From Enterococcus lemanii (GTDB taxonomy: Bacteria > Bacillota > Bacilli > Lactobacillales > Enterococcaceae): a stretch of DNA of 59,198 nucleotides. Below are positions 1 through 8,070 of the stretch, one piece after another. Location: assembly GCF_016909125.1 (NCBI RefSeq), contig NZ_JAFBFD010000015.1:1-59198 (forward strand), read 5' to 3'. The notes beneath the pieces were generated by a model. The model was not told where the DNA came from, made no database searches, and saw only the letters and a list, made by a program, of their open reading frames with translations. Position 1 is the first letter of the stretch. Each line of letters starts with the position of its first letter. Both the position numbers and the translations under genes were made by a program.

Positions 1-106
1 AGTTTTGGGTCGGGTTTAGTTTCGTGCGGTCTAAATTTTGTGAAAACGATGAAAAGAGCGTTACTTATCACTTGACTTAATACCACAAGACTTTTAAGGT
101 AAGTAA
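1..106. other. Left edge, no gene seen
   Basis: I see no open frame with a ribosome binding site in the first 106 bases, and no convincing hairpin terminator for the minus-strand gene that ends at 107. The stretch is AT-rich noncoding DNA. Confidence 0.5.
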
Positions 107-1126
107 TTAATCAAATAAAACACAAACAGTTTCAGGTGCGAAAATGTCTTTTTCGAGTAAAGTTAATGTGCCTTCATTGGCATCACGTGCGTATAACGTT
201 AAGTTATCAGTATTTTGATTGGCACACACAATAAATGCTTCAGTCGGATCAAGGGCAAAATCTCTTGGATGATCGCCTTCAGTTGAAATCAGTTGAATCA
301 AGTGCAAGTTTGCGCCTTCTTCATTAATTGTAAAAACAGCTAATGAATTATGACCACGGTTAGACGCGTATAAAAAGCGGCCGTCACGGGTAATGCGAAT
401 CGCTGCGCCACCACTGAAACCGGTGAAGTCGGCTGGTAAAGTTGAAATCGTTTGGAGTGACTCAAATGCGCCAGTGACCTCATCGTAGCTTAAAACCGTT
501 ACGGTATTCGCTAGTTCACCAAATAAATAAGCGAATTTGTTATTTGGATGAAAGACTAAATGGCGAGGACCCGTTCCAGGGAAAGCTTCAAAGCGAGCAA
601 CTAAATTTAATTTTCCATCATTTGAAACATCGTAAGTATAAACAATGTCTGTTCCTAAATCACAAACAACTAGGCGGCCATCGGGTGTCAAATCAGTGTA
701 ATGGACATGTGGTTTATCTTGATTGGCATGAGGTCCAGTTGGGTCTTGGTGGCAAACGGTATCTGTTTCTTCTAACGAACCATCGTTTAAAATTCGGTAG
801 ACATTGACTTCACCTTTATGATAGTTGGCCCCGTAGACCAATTGACGCACTTCATCAACTGCGACATAACATAACGGCGCGCCTTCTTTTGTTACACCAT
901 TTAAAAAGTGAAAGTCTTGGTTGTAAGCAGCCACGCCACCTTGATCATGAATTGAAGTCACTGAATAAATATTTCCAGCTTGGCTTTTTGCTAAGTAAGT
1001 GGGACTGTTTTCCTTTGTGACAAGTGTTAACGCTTCTAGTTTTTTGGTGTCCGTATCTAAAGTAAGTGAATAAACACCTTCGCTTTTACGACGAGTATAA
1101 GTACCTAATAACATTTTTTCTTTCAT
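107..1126 (-). CDS. Lactonase family beta-propeller protein (6-phosphogluconolactonase-like, YkgB type)
   Basis: A 339-residue protein of the seven-bladed beta-propeller lactonase family. Characterised members hydrolyse 6-phosphogluconolactone to 6-phosphogluconate in the oxidative pentose phosphate pathway; many paralogues are untested. Repeated blade-like segments run the whole length, with the family motif GPRHLVFHPN near residue 185 and ALDPTEAFI near residue 290. There is no signal peptide, so it is probably cytosolic. The ATG at 1124-1126 is preceded by a strong AGGAGG-type site at 1131-1138. The length is normal for the family. It stands alone, divergent from the EIIA-like gene. Family assignment is secure; the physiological lactone is inferred. 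Confidence 0.82.
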   Translation of the reverse strand: MKEKMLLGTYTRRKSEGVYSLTLDTDTKKLEALTLVTKENSPTYLAKSQAGNIYSVTSIHDQGGVAAYNQDFHFLNGVTKEGAPLCYVAVDEVRQLVYGANYHKGEVNVYRILNDGSLEETDTVCHQDPTGPHANQDKPHVHYTDLTPDGRLVVCDLGTDIVYTYDVSNDGKLNLVARFEAFPGTGPRHLVFHPNNKFAYLFGELANTVTVLSYDEVTGAFESLQTISTLPADFTGFSGGAAIRITRDGRFLYASNRGHNSLAVFTINEEGANLHLIQLISTEGDHPRDFALDPTEAFIVCANQNTDNLTLYARDANEGTLTLLEKDIFAPETVCVLFD

Positions 1127-1244
1127 GAATAGCCTCCTACAAAATCTTTTTATTTCCTTTACTGTATTTTAACACACAAATGAACCGAACAAAAAAAGAA
1201 TGTGCTATAATTATTGTAAGAAGCAGAGAGGATTGATAAGATTG

Positions 1245-1601
1245 ATGCAAAAAGCAACTGTTATTGAAATTGGCAACAAGGCAATTGATCACAAAGAACC
1301 CTTGTTACTATTTTTTGGTGAGGGCGTAACGCAAGGATTACAGGAATATGCCATCATTCAAAAAATAGAAGATCCAAAGAAAGTAAAGGTAGCCGTTGGA
1401 GACAAAATTGCTTTTGGTGAAGAAATCTATCATGTGACCTATGTTGGACAATTTGCCAATCGTAATCTACAAGAAATTGAACATGTTTCTTTTGTCTTTG
1501 CGGAAGAACCGCACGAAGGGAAATTAGGCAGTAGTATTTATTTGACACCCGCAAAATTACCAAATATTTCAAAAGGAATGACGATTACTTATCAAGCGTA
1601 G
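1245..1601 (+). CDS. Glucitol/sorbitol-type PTS EIIA domain protein, probably lacking the phospho-histidine
   Basis: A 118-residue stand-alone homologue of the glucitol-specific PTS IIA component. The family signature is clear: a FFGEG segment near residue 25, LQEYAII near residue 34, YHVTYVG near residue 66 and EHVSFVF near residue 82. In the E. coli GutB protein as I recall it, the segment after the EEY motif carries histidines, one of them the likely phosphorylation site. Here that segment reads AIIQKIED and has no histidine. No EIIB, EIIC or sorbitol dehydrogenase gene is nearby, so a regulatory or orphan role is more likely than sugar transport. The start is ATG 1245 (TTG 1242 is possible) behind AGAGAGGA; the upstream extension to 1200 has no ribosome binding site. 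Confidence 0.7.
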   Translation: MQKATVIEIGNKAIDHKEPLLLFFGEGVTQGLQEYAIIQKIEDPKKVKVAVGDKIAFGEEIYHVTYVGQFANRNLQEIEHVSFVFAEEPHEGKLGSSIYLTPAKLPNISKGMTITYQA

Positions 1602-1611
1602 GAGGATTTTG

Positions 1612-2784
1612 ATGGATAAAAAAAACAAATACACCTTTTCGTGGTTTTGGCGCTGGTTTTTAAATAACCAAGTGGTGACCGCCTTATTAATTGTCTTACT
1701 TGTTTTATGTAATATTTTTTTATTTACAAAAGTGGCTTATTTATTTACCCCATTTTTGCAATTTATCGGTATTGTTAGTTTGCCGGTTATTATGGCTGGA
1801 ATTTTATATTATTTAATGAATCCTGTTGTCGATTATTTTGAAAAAAAAGGCGTCAAACGGATTTATAGTATTATCGGCTTGTTTATTTTTGTCACAGGAT
1901 TGATTGTATGGGGGATTGTAGTCATTATTCCTAAGATTCAGGAGCAATCGATTAGTTTTGTGAACAATCTTCCGAGTTACATGAGTGTCGCGGAAAAAAC
2001 GGTCACTGATTTTCTCTCAAGCTCGATGTTTAGTCAAGTTCAAGAGCAATTAGAGCAATCTTGGGAAAAAATATTTACTTGGTTTACCCAAATAATACAA
2101 AATTTTTCAAAATCTTCTTTGAAAAATTTGGGCAATCTTTTTGGTGCAATTGCTTCGGTCGTAGTTGCGATCATTACAACGCCGTTTATATTGTTTTATT
2201 TATTGCGTGATGGAGAGAAATTAGTTCCTTTTGCCGTCCAAGTATTACCGACGAAATGGCGCAAACCAACTTTAAAAATATTAAAAGAAATGAATGACCA
2301 AGTCTCTTCTTATATTCGCGGTCAACTAACAGTCGCTTTTTTGGTGGCCCTTATTTTTATTGTTGGTTTTTCAATTATTCGTCTAGATTACGCGGTTACT
2401 TTAGGGATTATGGCTGGTTTTTTAAATTTAATTCCATACTTAGGTTCGTTTTTAGCAATGGTTCCGGCTGTGTTTTTAGGAATTGTTGGTGGACCAGTGT
2501 TATTAGTTAAAGTATTGGTTGTGTTTGTAGTAGAACAAACCCTTGAAGGCCGTTTTATTTCACCACTCATTTTAGGTAGTCAGCTAAATATTCATCCAAT
2601 TACCATTTTATTTGTTTTACTGACTTCAGGCCAATTATTTGGTTTGACGGGAGTTATTTTAGGAATCCCAGTTTACGCAGCTGTTAAAGTTTTACTTCAA
2701 GCAGTCTTTACTTGGTATACAAAAATCTCCGGCTTGTATGACGAAGAAAACCAAAGCGAAACAAAACAAGAAATCTCTGAATAA
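1612..2784 (+). CDS. AI-2E family transporter / PerM-like membrane protein
   Basis: A 390-residue polytopic membrane protein of the AI-2E exporter (UPF0118, PerM/YtvI) family. Hydrophobic segments lie near residues 20-75 and 85-105. A polar, amphipathic extracytoplasmic stretch follows at about 110-165, and then a cluster of five or so segments from about 170 to 360, with the conserved family region around residues 265-285 (MAGFLNLIPYLGSF). Some members export autoinducer-2 and others act as Na+/H+ antiporters; the substrate here cannot be told. The start is ATG 1612, eight bases after an AGGAGG; TTG 1609 is unlikely. It lies 10 bases after the EIIA-like gene, so the two are probably cotranscribed. 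A strong terminator follows. Confidence 0.85.
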   Translation: MDKKNKYTFSWFWRWFLNNQVVTALLIVLLVLCNIFLFTKVAYLFTPFLQFIGIVSLPVIMAGILYYLMNPVVDYFEKKGVKRIYSIIGLFIFVTGLIVWGIVVIIPKIQEQSISFVNNLPSYMSVAEKTVTDFLSSSMFSQVQEQLEQSWEKIFTWFTQIIQNFSKSSLKNLGNLFGAIASVVVAIITTPFILFYLLRDGEKLVPFAVQVLPTKWRKPTLKILKEMNDQVSSYIRGQLTVAFLVALIFIVGFSIIRLDYAVTLGIMAGFLNLIPYLGSFLAMVPAVFLGIVGGPVLLVKVLVVFVVEQTLEGRFISPLILGSQLNIHPITILFVLLTSGQLFGLTGVILGIPVYAAVKVLLQAVFTWYTKISGLYDEENQSETKQEISE

Positions 2785-2792
2785 CTGGAATA

Positions 2793-2829
2793 AAAACGAT
2801 TTGAAAGAACTTTTTCAAATCGTTTTTTT
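2793..2829 (+). terminator. Intrinsic terminator after the AI-2E gene
   Basis: A hairpin with arms AACGATTTGAAA and TTTCAAATCGTT and a short loop is followed by a T-run at about 2822-2829. It ends the EIIA-like/AI-2E operon. Confidence 0.85.
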
Positions 2830-2834
2830 ATCTT

Positions 2835-3160
2835 ATGTCTACCTATTAGATAAAAAACATTGAAACAACGGTGTTTGAAGTGTCCCCATAGATAAGGACA
2901 GGTTGAAAAAAACACATGAGCGATTGGGTCTATTTTTATGTCCACTAAATATAACAAGAAAAAGGAAGGACGGGTTAATCAATGACTACTAAGCCTTTTA
3001 CACCAAGCCAACTTAAAGCTTTACTAGCGAATCCAAATATCGTTAAAGCAAGTCAAAAAGGAATTACCTATTCCGTTGATTTCAAAACAAAATTCATTGA
3101 AGAATATAGACTTGGAAAACTGTGCACTTTTAGCAATATTGAAGGCTTCTAATGTATAAA
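2835..3160 (+). repeat. Decayed IS-like element, copy A
   Basis: This stretch shares its two ends with 44169-44374. The left end has ATGTCTAC, then GAAACA, then a GTTTGA block. The right end has an almost identical block of about 35 bases (CAATATTGAAGGCTTCTAAT within it). The central hairpin-like segment (about 2884-2932) is present in the other copy in the opposite orientation. Copy A also carries the start of an IS3-type orfA. Two degenerate copies in 59 kb suggest a once-mobile element. Confidence 0.6.
2982..3152 (+). pseudogene. Truncated IS3-family orfA (transposase helix-turn-helix subunit)
   Basis: A short frame of 56 codons begins MTTKPFTPSQL and continues through LLANPNI, a KGITYS segment and FIEEYRLGK, then stops. 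This matches the first 45-50 residues of the orfA protein of many IS3-family elements in lactic acid bacteria. The family normally continues with an EIFE-type helix-turn-helix region, and that is absent. No orfB is present. The tail after residue 47 is the shared repeat end rather than transposase sequence, so this is a remnant and not a working gene. Confidence 0.6.
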
Positions 3161-3466
3161 CCACCAATTTACCCGCAACTTACTTGTGCCGATTTTGATC
3201 AACTTGTTGGTTTAAAAAAATCTTATTAAAACTTAGAACCTTAAAAAATAACGATTGTCTTAGAATCAAAACCTCTTATCGTCTTTTCATCAAAATTTAA
3301 GCCGAATATTTGTTTCTTTGGCTTAATCTGTTACAATATAGTTGTTAAGCTGTACTGATATAATTCATATTTATAGTAAAATTTATTGATAATTAAGAAT
3401 TGAACAAGAGAGGGACATTTGCAATGACTGTCCCTATATAAAGAAGAAAGACGAAGGGGTAAATAG
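3160..3466. other. Intergenic stretch with a probable promoter for the DRTGG/CBS gene
   Basis: No gene is visible. An extended -10 box (TGATATAAT, with TATAAT at 3359-3364) is the best promoter for the downstream gene. About 100 bases of AT-rich leader follow, with no clear riboswitch fold. Confidence 0.4.
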
Positions 3467-4798
3467 ATGGCAACAAAGCATGATTTAATCTTAGCGCACA
3501 TCGAGGGGTTACCAGTTGGCGAACGAATTTCAGTCCGAGGAATTGCTAAAGACTTAGATGTTAGTGAAGGCACGGCTTATCGAGCGATTAAAGATGCCGA
3601 ATCAACGGGTCTTGTTTCGACGATTCAACGCGTCGGCACCATTCGAATCGAAAGGAAATTAAAAAAACACATTGAGAAATTAACTTTTGATGAAGTCTCT
3701 CAAATTGTTGAAGGGGAAGTTCTTGGTGGAGCTAGCGGACTAGGGAAAGATCTAAATAAATTTGTGATTGGTGCTATGCAAGAAAAAGCAATGGAACGCT
3801 ATATTACACCTAGCTCACTCATGATTGTTGGGAACCGGGAAAATGTTCAAAAACTTGCACTAAAGGCAGGGGCGGCGGTACTGATTACTGGAGGATTTGC
3901 AACAACACCCGCCATTCAGGCACTAGCCGATGAGTTAGCTTTGCCAATTATTTCAACAACTTATGATACTTTTACCGTGGCAACAATGATTAACCGCGCA
4001 TTAAGCGACCAATTAATTAAAAAAGAAATCTTGTTGGTGGGCGATATTTATATGCCTTTAGCTAAGACACAGTATTTAACGACGACTGATATTGTAAAAG
4101 ATTACAAATCATTAGCTGAAAAAAATGGCCATTCACGTTTTCCGGTTGTAAACAAGAATATGCGCACGGTTGGAATTGTGACTGCAAAAGATGTTTTAGA
4201 AAAAGCAGATAATCAAATTATTGAGCGAATCATGACAAGAGATCCACGAATTGTCAAAAAAGAAATGAGTGTGGCTTCGGTCTCTCACCAAATGATTTGG
4301 GAAGGATTAGAGGTGATGCCGGTTGTAGCTGATGATTTGTCTTTATTAGGCATTATAACTCGTCAAGACGTAATGAAAGCAATGCAGCTTGTTCAGCGCC
4401 AGCCACAAGTTTCAGATACAATTTCTGATCAAATTGCAGGCCATTTGCAGATGATTGATCAAGACTTTGAAGGCAATAAACTCGAACAACCAGAATTTCG
4501 CTTTACTGTGACTCCTCAAATGGTGGATGAGCTAGGGACTATTTCATTTGGCGTACTAAGTGAGATCATCGCAACGACTGCTAAGCGTAGTTTATTAGTG
4601 AACCAACGAAGAAATACTTGGATTGAACAAGTCAATTTACATTATTTTCGTTTAATTCAGTTGGAAAGTGAACTCGTTTTGCAACCAAGAATTTTAGAAT
4701 TTGGTCGACGATCAGCAAAGTTAGATGTTGAAATTTTTATTGAAAATTCATTAGTCGCTAAAGCAATCGTTGTTTGTCAAGTGATGGAGCGACCGTAA
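3467..4798 (+). CDS. HTH-DRTGG-CBS-hotdog regulator (YtoI family)
   Basis: A 443-residue protein with the YtoI architecture: an N-terminal winged helix-turn-helix (residues 1-60, with VSEGTAYRAIKDAE as the recognition region), a DRTGG domain (about 70-185), two CBS motifs (about 190-310, including DIVKDYKSLAEK and GIITRQDVMKA) and a hotdog-like C-terminal domain (about 335-440). DRTGG and CBS domains commonly sense nucleotides, so a nucleotide-responsive DNA-binding role is inferred. The ATG at 3467 follows GAAGGGG. It is 17 bases upstream of the NrnA-type gene, and in several Firmicutes the two families are neighbours, so a shared role in small-nucleotide turnover is plausible but unproven. 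Confidence 0.78.
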   Translation: MATKHDLILAHIEGLPVGERISVRGIAKDLDVSEGTAYRAIKDAESTGLVSTIQRVGTIRIERKLKKHIEKLTFDEVSQIVEGEVLGGASGLGKDLNKFVIGAMQEKAMERYITPSSLMIVGNRENVQKLALKAGAAVLITGGFATTPAIQALADELALPIISTTYDTFTVATMINRALSDQLIKKEILLVGDIYMPLAKTQYLTTTDIVKDYKSLAEKNGHSRFPVVNKNMRTVGIVTAKDVLEKADNQIIERIMTRDPRIVKKEMSVASVSHQMIWEGLEVMPVVADDLSLLGIITRQDVMKAMQLVQRQPQVSDTISDQIAGHLQMIDQDFEGNKLEQPEFRFTVTPQMVDELGTISFGVLSEIIATTAKRSLLVNQRRNTWIEQVNLHYFRLIQLESELVLQPRILEFGRRSAKLDVEIFIENSLVAKAIVVCQVMERP

Positions 4799-4815
4799 AA
4801 AATAGGGGGATTCTT

Positions 4816-5772
4816 ATGAGAGTGGAAGAAAAAATTCTACAAGCCATTAAAAATTATGACACAATTATGATTCATCGACATAAACGTCCGGATCCAGATG
4901 CACTTGGTTCACAAGTTGGATTGGCAGAATTGTTGAGAAATAACTTCCCTAATAAAAAGATTTATCAAGTTGGCGGCCCTGTGGAAGGTTTAGAATACTT
5001 GGCTCAAATGGATGAAATTCCTGATGAATGGTATCAAGGCGCCCTCGTTATCATAACGGATACCGCGAATACACCACGAATTAGCGATGAACGTTATCTT
5101 CTAGGGGAAAAGCTCATTAAAATTGATCATCACCCGAATGATGAACCTTATGGCGATCTCGTGTGGGTGAATACAAAGGCAAGTAGTTGTAGTGAAATGA
5201 TTGCTGATTTTTGGCAAATTTTCTCAAATGAATTGGAAATGAATGGGGAAGCCGCTCGCTTGCTTTATGCAGGGATTGTTGGCGACACGGGCCGTTTTTT
5301 ATACCCAGCAACAAGCGCGCACACGTTAAAGATTGCTGCTGATTTACGTGAGTATCCTTTTGATGCAACAAAATTAAATCGCCAATTAGAACAAATATCA
5401 CTAAACGTGGCACAACTTTCAGGTTTTGTTTATGAAAATTTAAAAGTAGATGCCAATGGTGCCGGTCAAGTTATCCTTACGCAAGCAGTGCTGCAAGAAA
5501 TCGGGGTAAGTGACGTCGATACTTCAGCGATTGTTTCCTTACCAGGAATGATTGAAGATGTGCTTGCTTGGGCAATTTTTGTTGAGCAACCTGAAGGCTA
5601 TTATCGCGTAAGAATGCGTTCAAAAGGGCCAGTCATTAATGAATTAGCTAAAAAATACCATGGTGGCGGGCATCCTCTGGCTAGTGGTGCCAATGCGAAG
5701 AACATGGAAGAGGTTCAAACACTTTATCAAGCCATTCAAGACATTTGTAAGGCACATCGTTTAAAGAAATAA
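4816..5772 (+). CDS. nrnA: DHH/DHHA1 phosphoesterase, NrnA-type oligoribonuclease/pAp phosphatase
   Basis: A 318-residue bifunctional DHH-family phosphoesterase. NrnA enzymes degrade 2-5 nt RNA (and often pApA), and dephosphorylate pAp. The metal ligands are visible: RHKRPDPDALGS near residue 22, an ITDTANTPR segment near residue 80, the DHH motif in KIDHHPND near residue 105, and GGGHPLASGA of the DHHA1 domain near residue 288. The start is ATG 4816, behind AGGGGGA at 4804-4810; a longer frame from 4774 overlaps the upstream gene and has no ribosome binding site. It is probably cotranscribed with the DRTGG/CBS gene. Confidence 0.85.
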   Translation: MRVEEKILQAIKNYDTIMIHRHKRPDPDALGSQVGLAELLRNNFPNKKIYQVGGPVEGLEYLAQMDEIPDEWYQGALVIITDTANTPRISDERYLLGEKLIKIDHHPNDEPYGDLVWVNTKASSCSEMIADFWQIFSNELEMNGEAARLLYAGIVGDTGRFLYPATSAHTLKIAADLREYPFDATKLNRQLEQISLNVAQLSGFVYENLKVDANGAGQVILTQAVLQEIGVSDVDTSAIVSLPGMIEDVLAWAIFVEQPEGYYRVRMRSKGPVINELAKKYHGGGHPLASGANAKNMEEVQTLYQAIQDICKAHRLKK

Positions 5773-5781
5773 ACAATATGG

Positions 5782-5810
5782 TTTACAAATCCACAACTTT
5801 CTTTTATTAT
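5782..5810 (+). promoter_or_regulatory. Sigma-A promoter for the 55-residue protein
   Basis: TTTACA at 5782-5787 and TATTAT at 5805-5810 are separated by exactly 17 bases and sit 45 bases upstream of the start codon. Confidence 0.7.
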
Positions 5811-5854
5811 GGACTTAGAGAACGTTTTCAAATCATGTGGAGGGAGAGTTTTTT

Positions 5855-6022
5855 ATGAAAGATAAAACGAAAGAAGAAGTATATGCAGAGCGTCAAAAAA
5901 ACTATAAGCAAGAAAAAGAAGTAATATTTCGTGAAGCTCGAGAAGAAGCTCTTGCAAAGCAGGTCATTGATGAAGAAGTAAAAACAAAAGGAAAACGCGT
6001 ATATACTTTCCGTAAAGGTTAA
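5855..6022 (+). CDS. Small charged protein of unknown function (55 aa)
   Basis: I do not recognise this protein. It has 55 residues, is very rich in Lys and Glu, and most of it is predicted to be helical (KEEVYAERQKNYKQEKEV and so on); it ends in a basic YTFRKG tail. It has no signal peptide, cysteines or membrane segment. The ATG at 5855 follows a strong GGAGGGAGAG site (5839-5848); the GTG at 5837 lies upstream of that site and is not the start. It has its own 17-base-spaced promoter and its own terminator, so it is a monocistronic gene that is probably expressed. Confidence 0.65.
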   Translation: MKDKTKEEVYAERQKNYKQEKEVIFREAREEALAKQVIDEEVKTKGKRVYTFRKG

Positions 6023-6023
6023 C

Positions 6024-6068
6024 AAAAAAGCATGAGGTAAGAGAGGACTCTTTTATCTCATGCTTTTT
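6024..6068. terminator. Bidirectional terminator
   Basis: Arms AAAAAGCATGAG and CTCATGCTTTTT, with an inner extension GTAAGAG/CTTTTAT, lie between convergent genes. T-runs face both ways. Confidence 0.85.
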
Positions 6069-6076
6069 TATTATCT

Positions 6077-7585
6077 TTATTTTTTAACAAAAGTTGCTGC
6101 TTGTTCACCTGCTTGGCGTCCGAAAATGATAATATCGGCTACCGCATTCCCACCAATTCGGTTACTTCCGTGTAAACCACCTGTCACTTCGCCAGCTGCG
6201 TATAAGCCGGGGATACTTTCATTGGCTTTGTTTTGCACTTCCGTTAGTGTGTTAATTTTAACACCGCCCATTGTATGATGAATACCAGGTGCAATTTTAA
6301 TTGCATAAAAAGGTCCTTTATCTAAACGGTTATCCATCGCAGTTGCTCGACCAAATTCTGTGTCGTCTTGCGCAGTGACTGCTTGATTCCATGTATCAAG
6401 AGTTGCTTTTAAATCCGCTTCAGAAGCGCCAATTTCATTTGCTAATCCTTCAATTGTCTCACTTTCGACGGTTAATCCTTCTTTGACATAAAAATCAATC
6501 GCTTTGGCTCTTTCTTTTACGCCAGCGTCAAAGATTAAATAAGCATATTGTTCTGGTAAGGCAATAATGGCTTGGGAAACTTTGTCGCGTGTATCCATTT
6601 CATTATAAAAACGAGTACCTGCTTGGCTAACTAAAATGGCCCCTTCTCCGCGAACCGCTTCTGTAATTAATAAAGAAGTTTCTTGTTCAACGGTTGGGTG
6701 AATTTGAATTTTATCTAAGTCCACCGTTTGTCCACCTAAAGCTTCAATCATTGTAATACCATCGCCGGTTGAACCTGCTTGGTTTGTCGTAACAAAACCA
6801 GCTAATTCCGGTTTGTTTGCAACAACCATTTCCATGTTTGCACCAAAACCACCCGTTGTAACGATGACTGCATCGGCTTTAATCGTTTTTTCTTCGCCTT
6901 CAATTTTTACTTGCACACCAGAAATTTTTCCATCTGTTTCATTAATTTTTACGACATCTGCATTCACAAATAGTGGTATTTCTCGTTCATGGACATTTGA
7001 AATTAATCCATCTACTAAGTAACCACCAATGGATGAACCATCAGAAGGGCGATGGGTTCTTTGTGTGCTCATTCCACCAGTAATCGTAATATTATCTAAT
7101 TTAATTCCCATTGAATCTAACCAATCAATCGCACTTGCAGAATGATCCACGAAATAACGCAATAATTCTTGGTCATTCGTTTCAGCACCACCTTTTAGTG
7201 TTTCATCAAAGAATGCTTGATTTGAATCTTCAATCCCTTGTTCAGCTTGAAATTTTGTTTCAGACGCGTTCATTCCCGCTGAAGATTTCAACGTATTTCC
7301 GCCAGCAATCGGCATTTTTTCTAAAATAACTGGATTGGCACCAGATTCTTTCGCTTGGATTGCTGCGGCCATTCCTGCTCCGCCTGCTCCAACAATAATG
7401 ACATCATAGGTATCTTTTAATTCGGCCGGATCAGTATACTGCTGTTCGGATGCACCTGAAGTAGTATCAGTTGTCTTGTCGCTTGATGCACTTGATGTGG
7501 AATTTGTTGTTTGCCCAGCATTTCCACAAGCTGTTACTAATAATAGTGAAGAAAGTAACAACAAATTACTAAAAATCTTTTTCAT
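6077..7585 (-). CDS. Extracellular lipoprotein fumarate-reductase-type flavoprotein (flavocytochrome c family)
   Basis: A 502-residue FAD-dependent reductase of the fumarate reductase/urocanate reductase family. It starts with a lipoprotein signal peptide (hydrophobic residues 5-18, lipobox LVTAC, Cys20) and a Ser/Thr-rich linker. The Rossmann FAD motif VGAGGAGMAAA lies near residue 65. Residues matching the fumarate-reduction site are present in order: IHPT, EAVRGEGA, HHTMGG and NRIGGNA. No FMN-binding domain precedes the FAD domain, unlike the Listeria and Enterococcus extracellular electron transfer enzyme as I recall it. The substrate (fumarate, urocanate, methacrylate or another) cannot be fixed from sequence. 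The start ATG follows AAGGGGGA. It is a single gene with its own promoter. Confidence 0.8.
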   Translation of the reverse strand: MKKIFSNLLLLSSLLLVTACGNAGQTTNSTSSASSDKTTDTTSGASEQQYTDPAELKDTYDVIIVGAGGAGMAAAIQAKESGANPVILEKMPIAGGNTLKSSAGMNASETKFQAEQGIEDSNQAFFDETLKGGAETNDQELLRYFVDHSASAIDWLDSMGIKLDNITITGGMSTQRTHRPSDGSSIGGYLVDGLISNVHEREIPLFVNADVVKINETDGKISGVQVKIEGEEKTIKADAVIVTTGGFGANMEMVVANKPELAGFVTTNQAGSTGDGITMIEALGGQTVDLDKIQIHPTVEQETSLLITEAVRGEGAILVSQAGTRFYNEMDTRDKVSQAIIALPEQYAYLIFDAGVKERAKAIDFYVKEGLTVESETIEGLANEIGASEADLKATLDTWNQAVTAQDDTEFGRATAMDNRLDKGPFYAIKIAPGIHHTMGGVKINTLTEVQNKANESIPGLYAAGEVTGGLHGSNRIGGNAVADIIIFGRQAGEQAATFVKK

Positions 7586-7616
7586 TTTAATTTCCCCCTT
7601 GTTTAACCATGCTATT

Positions 7617-7645
7617 AGTATAGTCTAAGTTACTGTTAATTTGAA
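7617..7645 (-). promoter_or_regulatory. Promoter of the flavoprotein gene
   Basis: Read on the minus strand, TTCAAA (7640-7645) and TATACT (7617-7622) are 17 bases apart. Just upstream of the -35, an inverted pair TTCAC-N5-GTGAA (about 7653-7667) could bind a CRP/FNR-type regulator; that part is speculative. Confidence 0.6.
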
Positions 7646-7771
7646 CCTTTATTCACAAAGAGTGAAATAAAATGAATGTTTTCTAATGTTAAGCTTGGAT
7701 TGAATCAATCTTTAATATAAAAAAATATATAAAAAATTTGTGAAGGAAATATTATTCATTTGGTTTTGTGT

Positions 7772-7823
7772 TTAAGATGCTGAAAAAACATGCTATAATT
7801 AGAATCATTGAGAATCATTCTTA
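7772..7823 (+). promoter_or_regulatory. Promoter with a Fur/PerR-type operator
   Basis: TTAAGA (7772-7777) and the extended -10 TGCTATAAT (TATAAT at 7794-7799) are 16 bases apart. Immediately downstream, TGAGAAT-C-ATTCTTA (7809-7823) forms a 7-1-7 inverted repeat close to the Fur consensus TGATAAT-N-ATTATCA. A further overlapping AGAATCATT at 7801 resembles the reiterated Fur arrays. Repression by a Fur-family protein at the transcription start is inferred. Confidence 0.6.
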
Positions 7824-7841
7824 ATTAAGGAGGGGATTTTA

Positions 7842-8069
7842 ATGGAAATCGATTTTTCAAAATCATTATATGAATTAGTCAATCAGTATCCAGTTGTGAA
7901 AGATTTGATGTTTGAAATTGGCTTTAAAGATATTATCCAACCAGGGATGTTACAGACAGCTGGGCGTTATGTGACGATTCCTAAAGGCGCAAAGTTAAAG
8001 AAAATTCCACTTGAACAAGTGATTACCGCATTTGAAGCAAAAGGTTTTACTGTCGTGGGGGTGAAGTAA
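7842..8069 (+). CDS. DUF1858 domain protein
   Basis: A 75-residue protein consisting of a single DUF1858 domain. The typical pattern of two short conserved helices is visible: LYELVNQYPVVKDLMFEIGF (residues 10-29), then the MLQTAGRYVTI segment near residue 40. DUF1858 proteins are found beside DUF438 and hemerythrin/ScdA-like proteins and are thought to take part in redox or Fe-S related functions, but no activity is established. The start follows AGGAGGGG. It ends one base before the next gene, so the two are a translationally linked operon behind the Fur-type box. Confidence 0.75.
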   Translation: MEIDFSKSLYELVNQYPVVKDLMFEIGFKDIIQPGMLQTAGRYVTIPKGAKLKKIPLEQVITAFEAKGFTVVGVK

Positions 8070-8070
8070 A

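Noticed and set aside
2784-2957. Minus-strand frame at 2697-2957
   Set aside because: It is antisense to the AI-2E gene end and the repeat, has no ribosome binding site and resembles nothing.
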